Assembly (NCBI GenBank): GCA_902616645.1
Contig: CACMTO010000002.1
Coordinates: 118,863-182,862, forward strand
Direction: 5' to 3'
Length of the DNA: 64,000 nt
From: an uncultured Pelagibacteraceae bacterium
GTDB lineage: Bacteria; Pseudomonadota; Alphaproteobacteria; Pelagibacterales; Pelagibacteraceae
Shown here: positions 36,644 through 45,617 of the stretch, in pieces
How the letters are laid out: every line of letters starts with the position of its first letter
Numbering within the stretch: the first letter of the stretch is position 1
Notes under the pieces: generated by a model
The model's input: the letters and a program-made list of their open reading frames with translations, nothing else
What the model was told of the DNA's origin: nothing
The model's database searches: none
Made by a program: the position numbers and the translations under genes

Positions 36644-38197
36644 TCAATCTTTATAAATAATATTTCTTGCAGACATTATTAAGTTGTCTGCTTCTTCTTT
36701 AGATAGCGCGAAATCTTCTAAATACCCTTGTATTTTAATACGTTCACCTTTTAATACATCATAACCACCAGTAAGTTCATCTGATGCTAAATCTGCAAAA
36801 TCTTCTAATTTTAAAATTTTTTGTTCCCCAAGAGTAACTAGCATTCCAGGCGTTAAACCTTTTAAATTAATTAATCTATCTTCCAAACCTAAATCTTTGA
36901 TTCTTTGAGAAATATCCTCTTGATCCTTTTGATAAAATTCTTTTGCTCTTTCAATTAATGCTTTCGCGGTATCTTCTTCAATACCCTCAATTTTAACAAG
37001 ACTTTCTGTCGAACTATCTTTGATATCATCAATAGTTGAAAAGCCCTCAGCTACAAGTAGTTGACCTAAAGTTTCATCTAGTTCTAAATTTTTAACAAAA
37101 TTTTCTGTTTTTTCTTTAAATTCAAGCTGTCTTCTCTCTGAGTCCTCTTGATCTGTCATTATATTTATTTCATAATTTAAAAGTTTAGTTGCTAATCTTA
37201 CATTTTGGCCTCTACGTCCAATGGCTTTACTCAAATTTTCTTCAGTTAATATCACATCAAGTTTTTTTCTTTCAGAATCCACATTAACCCTTTGAACCTC
37301 AGCTGGAGATAATGCGTTAGAAACTAGAATTGCTGGATCTTCAGACCAATTAACAATATCAATTTTTTCTCCCTGAAGTTCATTTACTACAGCCTGAACT
37401 CTCGAACCTCTCATTCCTACACAAGCTCCTACTGGATCAAGTGAAGTATCAACTGCCTTTACACAAATTTTTGCTCTACTCCCAGGATCTCTAGACGATG
37501 ATTTTATTTCTATAAGGCCATCATAAATCTCTGGAACTTCTTGAAAAAATAATTTTTCCATAAACTTTGGATGTGCTCGTGAAAGAAAAATCTGTTGACC
37601 TCTCTGCTCTCTTCTCACGTCATAACAATAAGCTTTAATCCTATCGCCAGGTTTAATATTTTCTCTAGGTATCAATTCATTTTTTTGAATAATTGCTTCA
37701 GTCCTTCCTAAATCGACTACAACATTTCCAAACTCAAGTCTTTTTACAATACCACTCAAAATAGTGTCTTTTTTATCGATAAAATCATTAAACTGTCTTT
37801 CTCTCTCTGCTTCTCTAACATTAAAACTGATAACTTGTTTAGCAGTTTGGGCTGCAATCCTACCAAAATCAAATGAAGGCAAGGGTTGTAAAATCTCATC
37901 TCCAACCTTTTTTTCTTTATTTATTTCATCAAGCATTATTGCATCTTCTAATTTTATTTCAGTGTTAGAATTTTCGGGATTTTCTGAAATTATCAATTTT
38001 CTGAAAATTTCAATATTTCCATCGTCTCTATTAATTGAAACTTTAATTTGATTATCTTGCCCAAATTTAGATTTTGCAGCTTTAGCTATACCGGTCTCCA
38101 TCGAATTTATAATCAATTCTTTATCAATTGATTTTTCTAAAGCTACAGCTTCTGCTATTCGGAGTAATTCAAGTTTATCAGCTCTTTTATTCAACAT
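36644..38197 (-). CDS. nusA: Transcription termination/antitermination factor NusA
   Basis: This is NusA with an N-terminal RNA polymerase-binding domain (KRADKLELLRIAEAVA), S1 (ILSGIVKRLEFGNVVVDLG), two KH domains (DPVGACVGMRGSRVQAVVNEL and KAIGRRGQNVRLATKLL) and C-terminal helix-hairpin repeats. I place the start at the ATG at 38197, giving 517 aa. A longer frame starting at 38236 would run through a terminator hairpin. rimP, which usually precedes nusA, is absent, and the promoter and hairpin lie immediately upstream. Confidence 0.96.
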   Translation of the reverse strand: MLNKRADKLELLRIAEAVALEKSIDKELIINSMETGIAKAAKSKFGQDNQIKVSINRDDGNIEIFRKLIISENPENSNTEIKLEDAIMLDEINKEKKVGDEILQPLPSFDFGRIAAQTAKQVISFNVREAERERQFNDFIDKKDTILSGIVKRLEFGNVVVDLGRTEAIIQKNELIPRENIKPGDRIKAYCYDVRREQRGQQIFLSRAHPKFMEKLFFQEVPEIYDGLIEIKSSSRDPGSRAKICVKAVDTSLDPVGACVGMRGSRVQAVVNELQGEKIDIVNWSEDPAILVSNALSPAEVQRVNVDSERKKLDVILTEENLSKAIGRRGQNVRLATKLLNYEINIMTDQEDSERRQLEFKEKTENFVKNLELDETLGQLLVAEGFSTIDDIKDSSTESLVKIEGIEEDTAKALIERAKEFYQKDQEDISQRIKDLGLEDRLINLKGLTPGMLVTLGEQKILKLEDFADLASDELTGGYDVLKGERIKIQGYLEDFALSKEEADNLIMSARNIIYKD

Positions 38198-38212
38198 ATT
38201 TTTGTTTGACCC

Positions 38213-38240
38213 AAAAAAAAATGGGCTTGAGCCCATTTTT
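38213..38240 (-). terminator. Intrinsic terminator between metK and nusA, 15 nt before the nusA start
   Basis: ATGGGCT-TG-AGCCCAT is a perfect 7-bp stem flanked by A and T tracts (an 8-9 nt run of T on the minus strand). It can end metK transcription. Because the likely nusA promoter lies upstream of it, it also sits in the nusA leader and would act as an attenuator. Confidence 0.8.
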
Positions 38241-38261
38241 GAAATTCAACAATGTAAGAGA

Positions 38262-38289
38262 AATATAAGTATTTTTTTTAAATTTTCAA
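38262..38289 (-). promoter_or_regulatory. Likely nusA promoter
   Basis: On the minus strand TTGAAA (38289-38284) and TATATT (38267-38262) are 16 bp apart, placing transcription start near 38255. The transcript would cross the hairpin at 38240-38213 before reaching nusA. It could also be chance in AT-rich DNA. Confidence 0.45.
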
Positions 38290-38299
38290 CTTTTATCGA

Positions 38300-39466
38300 T
38301 TATTTGAAAATCCCAGATTTATCAGTTTTTTCCCATGAAAATGAGCCATCAGACTCTGGCTCTCTTCCGAAATGACCATAAGCAGCTGTTTTTTGATATA
38401 TCGCTTTGTTTAAACCTAACATTTCTCTGATACCTCTAGGACTTAAATCAAAATTTTCATTTATCAACTTCTCAACATGCCTGCTTTTTTCCTCATCACG
38501 TGTAAATAAATCTACGTATATTGATAGAGGTTTAGAAACACCAATAGCATATGCTAATTGAATCAAACACTTGTCTGCAATTCCCGAAGCAACAACATTT
38601 TTTGCAACATATCTCGAAGCATAGGCTGCTGATCTATCAACTTTGGTTGGATCTTTTCCTGAAAAAGCTCCTCCACCATGAGGTGCTGCACCCCCATACG
38701 TGTCCACAATAATTTTCCTGCCAGTCAAACCACTGTCCCCATCTGGACCACCAATTACAAAATTTCCAGTGGGGTTTATATAAATTTCATTTTCATCTAA
38801 ATTTCCTAATAAATTTTTTGGAATAGATTTTTCAATGTATGGCATACAAAGTTCTTTTACTTTTTTTAAATTAATATCTTTAGAATGCTGTGTAGATATT
38901 ACAACTGATTTTACAGCTGATGGTTTACCATCTTTATATTCAATTGTAATCTGACTCTTTGAATCTGGTTCAATTCCATTAAGATTTCCAGATTTTCTAT
39001 CTTGAGCCATCAATCTAAGAATTTTATGAGAATAATAAATCGGAGCAGGCATCAATGCCTCTGTCTCTCTGCATGCATATCCAAACATTATTCCTTGGTC
39101 TCCTGCACCCTCATCTTTATTACTGGATGAATCTACTCCCATAGCAATATCAGCTGATTGTGAATGTAAATGACTTTCAATTTTAGTAGCATCTCTCCAA
39201 GTAAAACCATCTTGGTCGTAACCTATATCCTTGATACAATCTCTTACTTTTGAGATTAATTCGTCTTTATTGATATCGGGTCCTCTTGTTTCTCCAGCCA
39301 ATACGACTTTGTTTGTAGTTGTCAAAGTCTCACAAGCCACCCTAGCTTGTGGTTCCATACCCAAATATGTGTCAACAACCATATCAGAGATTCTATCACA
39401 CACTTTATCAGGATGCCCTTCAGAAACTGACTCGCTAGTAAAAAGAAAATTTCTAAGATTGCTCAT
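38300..39466 (-). CDS. metK: S-adenosylmethionine synthetase
   Basis: The 388-aa enzyme has [13 protein letters not shown] at the N-terminus, [12 protein letters not shown], and [19 protein letters not shown] with the catalytic metal- and phosphate-binding residues. It makes SAM from methionine and ATP. Its start overlaps the lnt end by 14 bp, so no SAM riboswitch precedes it here. A terminator follows. Confidence 0.98.
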   Translation of the reverse strand: MSNLRNFLFTSESVSEGHPDKVCDRISDMVVDTYLGMEPQARVACETLTTTNKVVLAGETRGPDINKDELISKVRDCIKDIGYDQDGFTWRDATKIESHLHSQSADIAMGVDSSSNKDEGAGDQGIMFGYACRETEALMPAPIYYSHKILRLMAQDRKSGNLNGIEPDSKSQITIEYKDGKPSAVKSVVISTQHSKDINLKKVKELCMPYIEKSIPKNLLGNLDENEIYINPTGNFVIGGPDGDSGLTGRKIIVDTYGGAAPHGGGAFSGKDPTKVDRSAAYASRYVAKNVVASGIADKCLIQLAYAIGVSKPLSIYVDLFTRDEEKSRHVEKLINENFDLSPRGIREMLGLNKAIYQKTAAYGHFGREPESDGSFSWEKTDKSGIFK

Positions 39467-41033
39467 CTTTACTTCTATTAAATGAAAATATCAAAAAAAT
39501 ATACAATAAAATTAAACATAAAAAAATTTTATTCCCATATAAAGAAAATATAGTTGGTTGTATTTTTCTTATTTCTTTCAAATCAATGTATCCTGTTTTT
39601 CCAAAACCTACTATTTGTTCAATAACACCTGTCGGATTTATTATTCCTGCAATCCCATTATTTGAAGAGCGAACTATATATTTTCCACTTTCTATGGCTC
39701 TAAAAATGCTATGTACAAAATGTTGTTTCGGCCCTATAGAATTACCAAACCAACCATCCTCAGAAATATTGATTATTAAATCAAATTCTGGTTTATCAAA
39801 TAATTTTCCTGAGTAAATAATTTCATAGCAAATAAGTGGTAAAATTTTTAGAGAAACATTATGTTTGTTTATTTCTATTATATTTCTGTCTGATCCAGGT
39901 GAGAATGACTGATAATTATTTGTAAGCGATTTTAATCCAAAATTTCTTAATAAATTTTCAAATGGTAAAAATTCCCCGAAAGGGACAAGATTAATTTTGT
40001 CGTATGAATACAATACTTTTAATTTATTATCGAAAATTGAGAGGGAGTTAAAATATTTTCTTGAACCATCAATATCAAGATAGTTATTTGTTCCAATAAC
40101 TAATAAATGATTTTCATTAAATTTTTTTTTAAATAACCAACTATATTCGATTAGCTCTTGTTGCGAAATTTTTGGAAGAATTCCCTCTGGCCAAACAAAA
40201 ATTGTTTTTTCGTTTAAATTTGGATTACTAATTTTGATTAGATCTTCAATTACAGAAACTGGATCTATATTTAAATAAAATCTATCTAAACTAATATTTG
40301 ATCCGATAATTCTAATCTTATATTCGTTAACATCTGAAGTTGTTTTATCAAATTTTTCTTTATGAGATAAACCAAAGATATTTAAAGATAATGCAATAAA
40401 AAAGATAATTGTTCCTATACTAAAATCCTTTTTTTTATTTGAAGATGAAAAAAAAATTGCTGGTGTAATAAATAAGGAAATACAAAATAGATTTAAAGCA
40501 TAAGTTCCAAGTATAGAGGTTATGCTTATAAATTTTAATTGATCTGAAAAACTATAAACAATTAAATTCCAAGGAAAACCGGTTAATATTGAGCCTCTTA
40601 GAAACTCCATAACACCTAAAATTAATGAAAAAGTTAAAATCGAACATATTTTTGTTTTTGGTTTTAATATTTTAAATAAAAAAGACGCCAATCCATAAAA
40701 TATTGCTAAAAAACTAGGAATTAAAAATATGGTTAATGGTATCAAAAATTTAAAATCTTTATCAAATGTAAGAGAAATTGATATCCAATATAAATTTATA
40801 ATAAAATAACCAAAACCAAATGACCATCCATATAGAAAAAAATTTAAACTTCTAGTTTTTTCATTTTTTTTTACTAAGAATAGAAAAAATAAAGTGAATG
40901 TAAAAAAATTAATTATAAAAAAATTCAATGGAGGTAGACTTAAAGAAGTAACCATTCCTAAAAAAATTAAAAATAATACCTCTATATATAATTTTTTTTT
41001 TAATTTAATTGAGCTTTGAAATAACTGATGCAT
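39453..41033 (-). CDS. lnt: Apolipoprotein N-acyltransferase
   Basis: Lnt has multi-span N-terminal helices (about six, residues 15-215) followed by a nitrilase domain. The catalytic Glu is in FVWPEGI, the Lys in [16 protein letters not shown] and the Cys in PLICYEIIY. It N-acylates lipoproteins in the inner membrane. I chose the ATG at 41033 (526 aa), which overlaps ybeY by 29 bp. A longer frame would overlap it further. The neighbouring corC gene found in many relatives is missing. Confidence 0.94.
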   Translation of the reverse strand: MHQLFQSSIKLKKKLYIEVLFLIFLGMVTSLSLPPLNFFIINFFTFTLFFLFLVKKNEKTRSLNFFLYGWSFGFGYFIINLYWISISLTFDKDFKFLIPLTIFLIPSFLAIFYGLASFLFKILKPKTKICSILTFSLILGVMEFLRGSILTGFPWNLIVYSFSDQLKFISITSILGTYALNLFCISLFITPAIFFSSSNKKKDFSIGTIIFFIALSLNIFGLSHKEKFDKTTSDVNEYKIRIIGSNISLDRFYLNIDPVSVIEDLIKISNPNLNEKTIFVWPEGILPKISQQELIEYSWLFKKKFNENHLLVIGTNNYLDIDGSRKYFNSLSIFDNKLKVLYSYDKINLVPFGEFLPFENLLRNFGLKSLTNNYQSFSPGSDRNIIEINKHNVSLKILPLICYEIIYSGKLFDKPEFDLIINISEDGWFGNSIGPKQHFVHSIFRAIESGKYIVRSSNNGIAGIINPTGVIEQIVGFGKTGYIDLKEIRKIQPTIFSLYGNKIFLCLILLYIFLIFSFNRSKDEQS

Positions 41034-41466
41034 AAATTTGTTCTTCTGTTTTAAACATCTTTTTATAGTCTTTGTTTTTTTTGTGATCAAAATTTAATAA
41101 ATGAAGAAAGCCATGAATAAAAATTTTAATTAATCTATCTTCAAAAATTCTTTTACTCTGTGTTTTTGGTTTATTGATGAAATCATAACTTATTATGATA
41201 TCACCAATATAAGTTTTCTTCTTTATTTTAATTTTTTTACTCGAAGGAAAAGACAAAATATCTGTAGGCTTGTTTTTATTTCTAAAATTTTTGTTAAGTT
41301 TTTTGATTTTCTTGTTATTCGATAACAGGAGTGTAAGGCTTACTTTTTTTTTTAAAAATTTATATTTTTTAGGAAATGCTTTGCAAACCTTATTAAAAAA
41401 TACTTCTTTTTTTTTTAATTTTGTAGACCAGTTTTTCTCCTCTGAGAAGACATCAACATTAATCAT
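41005..41466 (-). CDS. ybeY: Endoribonuclease YbeY
   Basis: I use the ATG at 41466 (MINVDVFSEEKNW), giving 153 aa, the usual family size. A longer frame reaches into phoH. The zinc site HGFLHLLNFDH matches HGxLHLxGYDH, with RxNKPTDILSFP upstream. YbeY acts in 16S rRNA 3' maturation and ribosome quality control. It overlaps phoH by 8 bp and is followed by lnt. Confidence 0.93.
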   Translation of the reverse strand: MINVDVFSEEKNWSTKLKKKEVFFNKVCKAFPKKYKFLKKKVSLTLLLSNNKKIKKLNKNFRNKNKPTDILSFPSSKKIKIKKKTYIGDIIISYDFINKPKTQSKRIFEDRLIKIFIHGFLHLLNFDHKKNKDYKKMFKTEEQIYASVISKLN

Positions 41467-42454
41467 TATTGGAATAAGCTTTGACAATTTTTGAAACAAG
41501 TGGATGTCTAACAACATCTGAATGATCAAAGTCAACAACCGCAATTTCATTTAAATGACCTAATAATTGTTTTGATCTAACTAAACCTGACATACCTTTA
41601 TTGGGTAAATCTATTTGAGACGGATCTCCATTAACAACAATTTTTGAGTTTTCACCTATACGAGTAAGAAACATCTTTATTTGCGTATCAGTTGCGTTTT
41701 GTGCTTCATCTAAAATCGCAAAAGAATTTTTTAGTGTCCTTCCTCTCATAAATGCTAAAGGCGCGATTTCAATATCACCTATCTCTATCATTCTTTGAAT
41801 TTTTTCAAAATCAAAAAGATCATAGAGGGAGTCGTATAAGGGTCTTAGATAGGGATCTACTTTTTCTTTCATATCTCCAGGCAAAAAACCTAAACGCTCA
41901 CCAGCTTCAACTGCAGGTCTTGATAGAATAATTCTTTCAATTTTTTTTTCTAGTAACATTGTAAGTCCTACTGCAACCGCTAAAAAAGTTTTTCCAGTTC
42001 CAGCTGGGCCTGCTGAAATTATAATATCGCTCTGCCTTAAAGCTCTTACATACCCTTTTTGTTTTTCTGATCTTGGAATGATAGATTTTTTTGGTGTTTT
42101 TATAATATCCGTTACGTTTTGATTTTTTACTTTTTCTGAAATCATAAATTTATCAACAGAAGATACAATATCTTTGCTCTCAATGCTTCCATTATTTATA
42201 AATTGGTTAGCTAAGAATAGAATCGCATTCTTGACTATTTCATTTTTTTCTGGAGAGGATTTGATCAAAATAGAATTGCCTCTAGAATATAAACTCGATT
42301 TAGAAATTTTTTCTAACTCTTTTAAATTTTTATTAAACTCGCCAACGATACCCATTAATAAATCGTTATCGTGAAAAATTACACTTAAAGAATTATTATC
42401 CGAATAAACAAATTTAAGATTAGTATCTAATTTTTTTTTAGTTGATCCAGTCAA
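41459..42454 (-). CDS. ybeZ: PhoH-like ATPase (YbeZ)
   Basis: The 331-aa protein has the PhoH domain with Walker A SAGPAGTGKTFLAVA, GEKLGFLPGD-type GERLGFLPGDMKEKVDPYLRPLYD, Walker B SFAILDEAQNAT and GDPSQIDLP. It is an ATPase often paired with YbeY and with RNA-binding. It lies 3 bp after miaB. Confidence 0.95.
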   Translation of the reverse strand: MTGSTKKKLDTNLKFVYSDNNSLSVIFHDNDLLMGIVGEFNKNLKELEKISKSSLYSRGNSILIKSSPEKNEIVKNAILFLANQFINNGSIESKDIVSSVDKFMISEKVKNQNVTDIIKTPKKSIIPRSEKQKGYVRALRQSDIIISAGPAGTGKTFLAVAVGLTMLLEKKIERIILSRPAVEAGERLGFLPGDMKEKVDPYLRPLYDSLYDLFDFEKIQRMIEIGDIEIAPLAFMRGRTLKNSFAILDEAQNATDTQIKMFLTRIGENSKIVVNGDPSQIDLPNKGMSGLVRSKQLLGHLNEIAVVDFDHSDVVRHPLVSKIVKAYSNND

Positions 42455-42457
42455 TTA

Positions 42458-43786
42458 CTAGGCTACCTTTTGATTGAAATTTTCTGACATCTCACCAATT
42501 AAAGTATTTCGATTACTTCGAGTAATTCTCACTTTAACGACCTTGCCAATATTTTTTTTATCACCATCGAATATTACTGATGTCATATATTCAGATTTCC
42601 CGAAAAGTTTTTTTTTATCCTCTGTTTGATTTTCAACTAATACATCAATAATTTTGTTTTCAATCGATTTATTTATTTGAATTTGATTATTAGATAATAA
42701 CTCTTGAATTTTTTCTAATCTTTTATGGGATATTTTTCGATCAATAAGATCTAGATTTGATGCAATAGTTCCTGGTCGAGGGCTAAATATAAAAGAATAT
42801 GAGTTGATAAATTTTATTTCTTTAATCAAATTATAAGTGAAGTTAAAATCTTCCTCAGTTTCACCAGGATAGGCTATAATAAAATCACTTGAAAATTTTA
42901 TAGAAGAATTAATTTTTCTTAATTTATTATAAACATTAATATAGTCTTTAATTGTATGTTTTCTATTCATTAAATTCAATACTCTGTCTGAACCAGTTTG
43001 CACTGGCAAATGAACAAGTGGCATCAACTTCTTTGAGTCTTTATATACCTCTATTAAGTCTTCTGTCATATCTTTAGGGTGAGATGTTGTGTATCTAATC
43101 CTCTCTATTTCTTTTATTTTCTCAATTTCTAATATCAAATTTGATAACCTATAATTTTCACTATTATATGCATTTACATTTTGACCCAACAAAATTATTT
43201 CTTTGGCTCCAGACTCTGCAAGATTCTTTGCTTCATCAATAATATGTTCAAATTGTCTGGAACATTCTGGACCACGCGTGTAAGGAACAACACAAAAATG
43301 ACAAAATTTATCACACCCTTCTTGAATGGTTATAAATGAAGAAACTTTGTTGGCACTATTTTTTAATTTATTAAAATAATCAAACTTAGAAATAGCATCA
43401 AAATCAGTTTCATCTGACTTCTTTTTTTTTTTTACAAAATTTAAAATTGTATCATTAATTTTATGATAAGATTGCGGACCTATTATTAAATCTATAAATG
43501 GTTCTCTTTTTAACATTTCATCGTTTTCAGCTTGTGCAACGCAACCGGTAACAATTACTAAAGGTTTTTCTTTATATCTAAAAGTTTTCTTAACTCTGCC
43601 AATTTCATGGTAAACCTTTTCTTTTGCTTTATCTCTAATATGACAAGTATTCAATAAGTAGCAATTTGCATCCTCATATCGATTAGTTTTAGTATAACCA
43701 ATTTTTTTTACTGAATCAAAAATTCTATTGGAATCATATTCGTTCATTTGACAACCAAAAGTTTTGATAAAAATTTTTTGTTGCAT
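42458..43786 (-). CDS. miaB: tRNA-2-methylthio-N6-dimethylallyladenosine synthase
   Basis: The 442-aa radical SAM methylthiotransferase has the N-terminal UPF0004 cluster cysteines in FGCQMNEYDS, LNTCHIRDKA and VTGCVAQAE. The radical SAM cluster is CDKFCHFCVVPYTRG and a C-terminal TRAM domain follows. It modifies A37 of tRNAs reading UNN. It lies 1 bp downstream of fur. Confidence 0.97.
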   Translation of the reverse strand: MQQKIFIKTFGCQMNEYDSNRIFDSVKKIGYTKTNRYEDANCYLLNTCHIRDKAKEKVYHEIGRVKKTFRYKEKPLVIVTGCVAQAENDEMLKREPFIDLIIGPQSYHKINDTILNFVKKKKKSDETDFDAISKFDYFNKLKNSANKVSSFITIQEGCDKFCHFCVVPYTRGPECSRQFEHIIDEAKNLAESGAKEIILLGQNVNAYNSENYRLSNLILEIEKIKEIERIRYTTSHPKDMTEDLIEVYKDSKKLMPLVHLPVQTGSDRVLNLMNRKHTIKDYINVYNKLRKINSSIKFSSDFIIAYPGETEEDFNFTYNLIKEIKFINSYSFIFSPRPGTIASNLDLIDRKISHKRLEKIQELLSNNQIQINKSIENKIIDVLVENQTEDKKKLFGKSEYMTSVIFDGDKKNIGKVVKVRITRSNRNTLIGEMSENFNQKVA

Positions 43787-43787
43787 G

Positions 43788-44213
43788 TTATTGAGTTTTT
43801 TTCTTAACTCCGTAAAGTTCTAATTTATGATCAACTAATTTGTACCCATACTTATCAGCAACTTTTTTTTGAAGTTTGTCTATTTCTTCGTCAACAAATT
43901 CTATTATCTCTCCAGTTTTGATATCTATTAAATGATTGTGATCATCATTCAGTTCGTATCTAGCTTTACCAGTTTTAAAATCATGTTTAGTTAAAATTCC
44001 AGCTTCTTCAAATAATTTGACAGTTCTATAAACTGTTGCAATACTTATTTTCGGATCAATTTTTGAAACTCTGTTGTATAACTCATCAACATCAGGATGG
44101 TCTGACTCCCCATAAGCTTCTTTTGACTCTAAAATTACTTTAGCGATAGTTCTTCTTTGATCAGTAAGTTTTAGACCTTTTTCCTGAAATTTTTGTTCTA
44201 TTTTATCTGTCAT
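43788..44213 (-). CDS. fur: Fur-family ferric uptake regulator
   Basis: The 141-aa protein has GLKLTDQRRTIAKVI, the recognition helix ISIATVYRTVKLFEEAG, and metal-binding DDHNHLIDIKTGEIIEF. It lacks C-terminal cysteine pairs, as in many alphaproteobacterial Fur/Mur. It could sense iron or manganese, and Irr is a separate protein at 27856. It sits in the usual place between tsaB and miaB, but rimI is missing. Confidence 0.92.
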   Translation of the reverse strand: MTDKIEQKFQEKGLKLTDQRRTIAKVILESKEAYGESDHPDVDELYNRVSKIDPKISIATVYRTVKLFEEAGILTKHDFKTGKARYELNDDHNHLIDIKTGEIIEFVDEEIDKLQKKVADKYGYKLVDHKLELYGVKKKTQ

Positions 44214-44221
44214 GCTTAATT

Positions 44222-44614
44222 TTAACTTAAATAAATAGGTTTAATCAAATTTTTTTTAACTTTGAATTTGTCGCATAGAATGGGAATATTTTCATATTTC
44301 AAATTTTTTTCATCTTTAAAATCTTCAAAACTATAACAAAAATAGTCAATTTTTTTTATTAAATGAATTGCCTTAACTATGGAAAGTGAATTTCTAATAC
44401 CAGCGAAACTCCCAGGACCTCTATTTACGTAAATTAAGGAGATATCATTTATATTTAGATTTTTAGACTTAAGGAAATCATTTATTAAAACTGTCATTTT
44501 TTCATAATTAGTTTTACTATTTTTATGACTAATATTATAAATGTCTTTATCAGTAATGATCATTAAAAAAATACTATCTCTAGCAGCGTCAATAATTAGT
44601 TTATTTATTTTCAT
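44222..44614 (-). CDS. tsaB: Short TsaB-like t6A biosynthesis protein
   Basis: The 130-aa protein shows the TsaB N-terminal lobe: INKLIIDAARDSIFLMI and VNRGPGSFAGIRNSLSIVKAIHL. It ends in PILCDKFKVKKNLIKPIYLS, so the second actin-like lobe of about 90 residues is absent. TsaB pairs with TsaD in threonylcarbamoyl transfer. There is no room for the missing half before fur (8 bp). The start could also be 44629, but the N-terminal match fits 44614. Its 5' end overlaps the deacetylase gene antisense. Confidence 0.72.
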   Translation of the reverse strand: MKINKLIIDAARDSIFLMIITDKDIYNISHKNSKTNYEKMTVLINDFLKSKNLNINDISLIYVNRGPGSFAGIRNSLSIVKAIHLIKKIDYFCYSFEDFKDEKNLKYENIPILCDKFKVKKNLIKPIYLS

Positions 44615-45617
44615 TTTTTTCTTTAACACAAACTCTAATTCAGATGAAAATAATAGTAAACGTTTTTCAAATGATAACGGTGTTTTATCAATTATGTATC
44701 ATAGATTTAATGAAAATGAATATCCCTCCACGAATATACGTATGAATGTTTTTAAAGAACATATGAGAATTATTGCTGATTCAAAATATGAATTCTATGA
44801 TCCAAAACTTTTTGAAAAAGAATTTGATATAAAAAAAAATGAAAAAAAAATCTTAATCTCAATAGATGATGGCTTTAAATCATTTTATAATGAAGCCTGG
44901 CCTTATCTTAAAGAAAAAGAAATACCTTTTATTTTATTTGTATCTACCGAACCAGTTGGGAAAAGGGGTTACATGACTTGGGACGAAATTAAAGAAATAG
45001 ATAAATCAAGATTTGGACACATAGGACATCATTCACATACTCATGAGTATTTAATAGATAAAAGTAATTCAGAATTTATTGAGGATATTGAAACTGCAAG
45101 TAGTATCTTTAAATCTAAATTAGGTTATATCCCAACAATTTTTTCATATCCTTTCGGTGAATATTCAAAATTTATGCGGGATTATATTTCAAAAAATTTC
45201 AATATTGCTTTTGGTCAACATTCTGGTGTAATTGATTTAAATAAAGATAAATTTGAATTACCTAGATTTCCAATTAACGAAAAATATGGTGATTTGAAAC
45301 GATTTAAATCTTTAATAAACTCTTACCCACTTGAATACAAAAACCTAGAACCCAAAGAAAAAATGATAAACATGAATAACAATCCTCCTAATTTGAGTAT
45401 TCAATTTTTTAAAGATCAAAAAAATATAGAAAATATTACTTGTTACTCTAATGACGGTGGAAACTGGAATAAATCAAATCTAAGATTTAATGATAAGTTG
45501 CTAAAAATTGACTTGAAAGAACCTTTTCTTCCAAGAAGAGGAAGAATAAATTGTTCTTTAAACGATGATGGAAAATGGCGTTGGTTCGGAGTTCAGTACA
45601 CTGTTAAAAAGAATTAG
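44556..45617 (+). CDS. Secreted polysaccharide deacetylase family protein
   Basis: From the ATG at 44556 the protein (353 aa) has a signal sequence (MIIKKILSLAASIISLFIFI). The NodB-type domain follows: VLSIMYHRF, LISIDDGFKSF (catalytic Asp pair), GHHSHTHEY (metal-binding H-x3-H) and SYPFGEYS. It may deacetylate a cell-wall or extracellular glycan. A start at 44541 is also possible. Either start lies inside the antisense tsaB 5' end. A later start would delete the first fold strand. The C-terminal 100 residues are beta-rich and unrecognised. Confidence 0.82.
   Translation: MIIKKILSLAASIISLFIFIFFFNTNSNSDENNSKRFSNDNGVLSIMYHRFNENEYPSTNIRMNVFKEHMRIIADSKYEFYDPKLFEKEFDIKKNEKKILISIDDGFKSFYNEAWPYLKEKEIPFILFVSTEPVGKRGYMTWDEIKEIDKSRFGHIGHHSHTHEYLIDKSNSEFIEDIETASSIFKSKLGYIPTIFSYPFGEYSKFMRDYISKNFNIAFGQHSGVIDLNKDKFELPRFPINEKYGDLKRFKSLINSYPLEYKNLEPKEKMINMNNNPPNLSIQFFKDQKNIENITCYSNDGGNWNKSNLRFNDKLLKIDLKEPFLPRRGRINCSLNDDGKWRWFGVQYTVKKN

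Noticed and set aside
38198..38236. Longer nusA start (MGSSPFFFGSNKN...)
   Set aside because: These codons pass through the perfect terminator hairpin and have no match to NusA.
39467..39490. A SAM riboswitch upstream of metK
   Set aside because: SAR11 relatives carry SAM riboswitches elsewhere, but metK overlaps lnt here and there is no leader.
41467..41550. Longer ybeY start inside phoH
   Set aside because: The added residues do not resemble YbeY, while MINVDVFSEE does.
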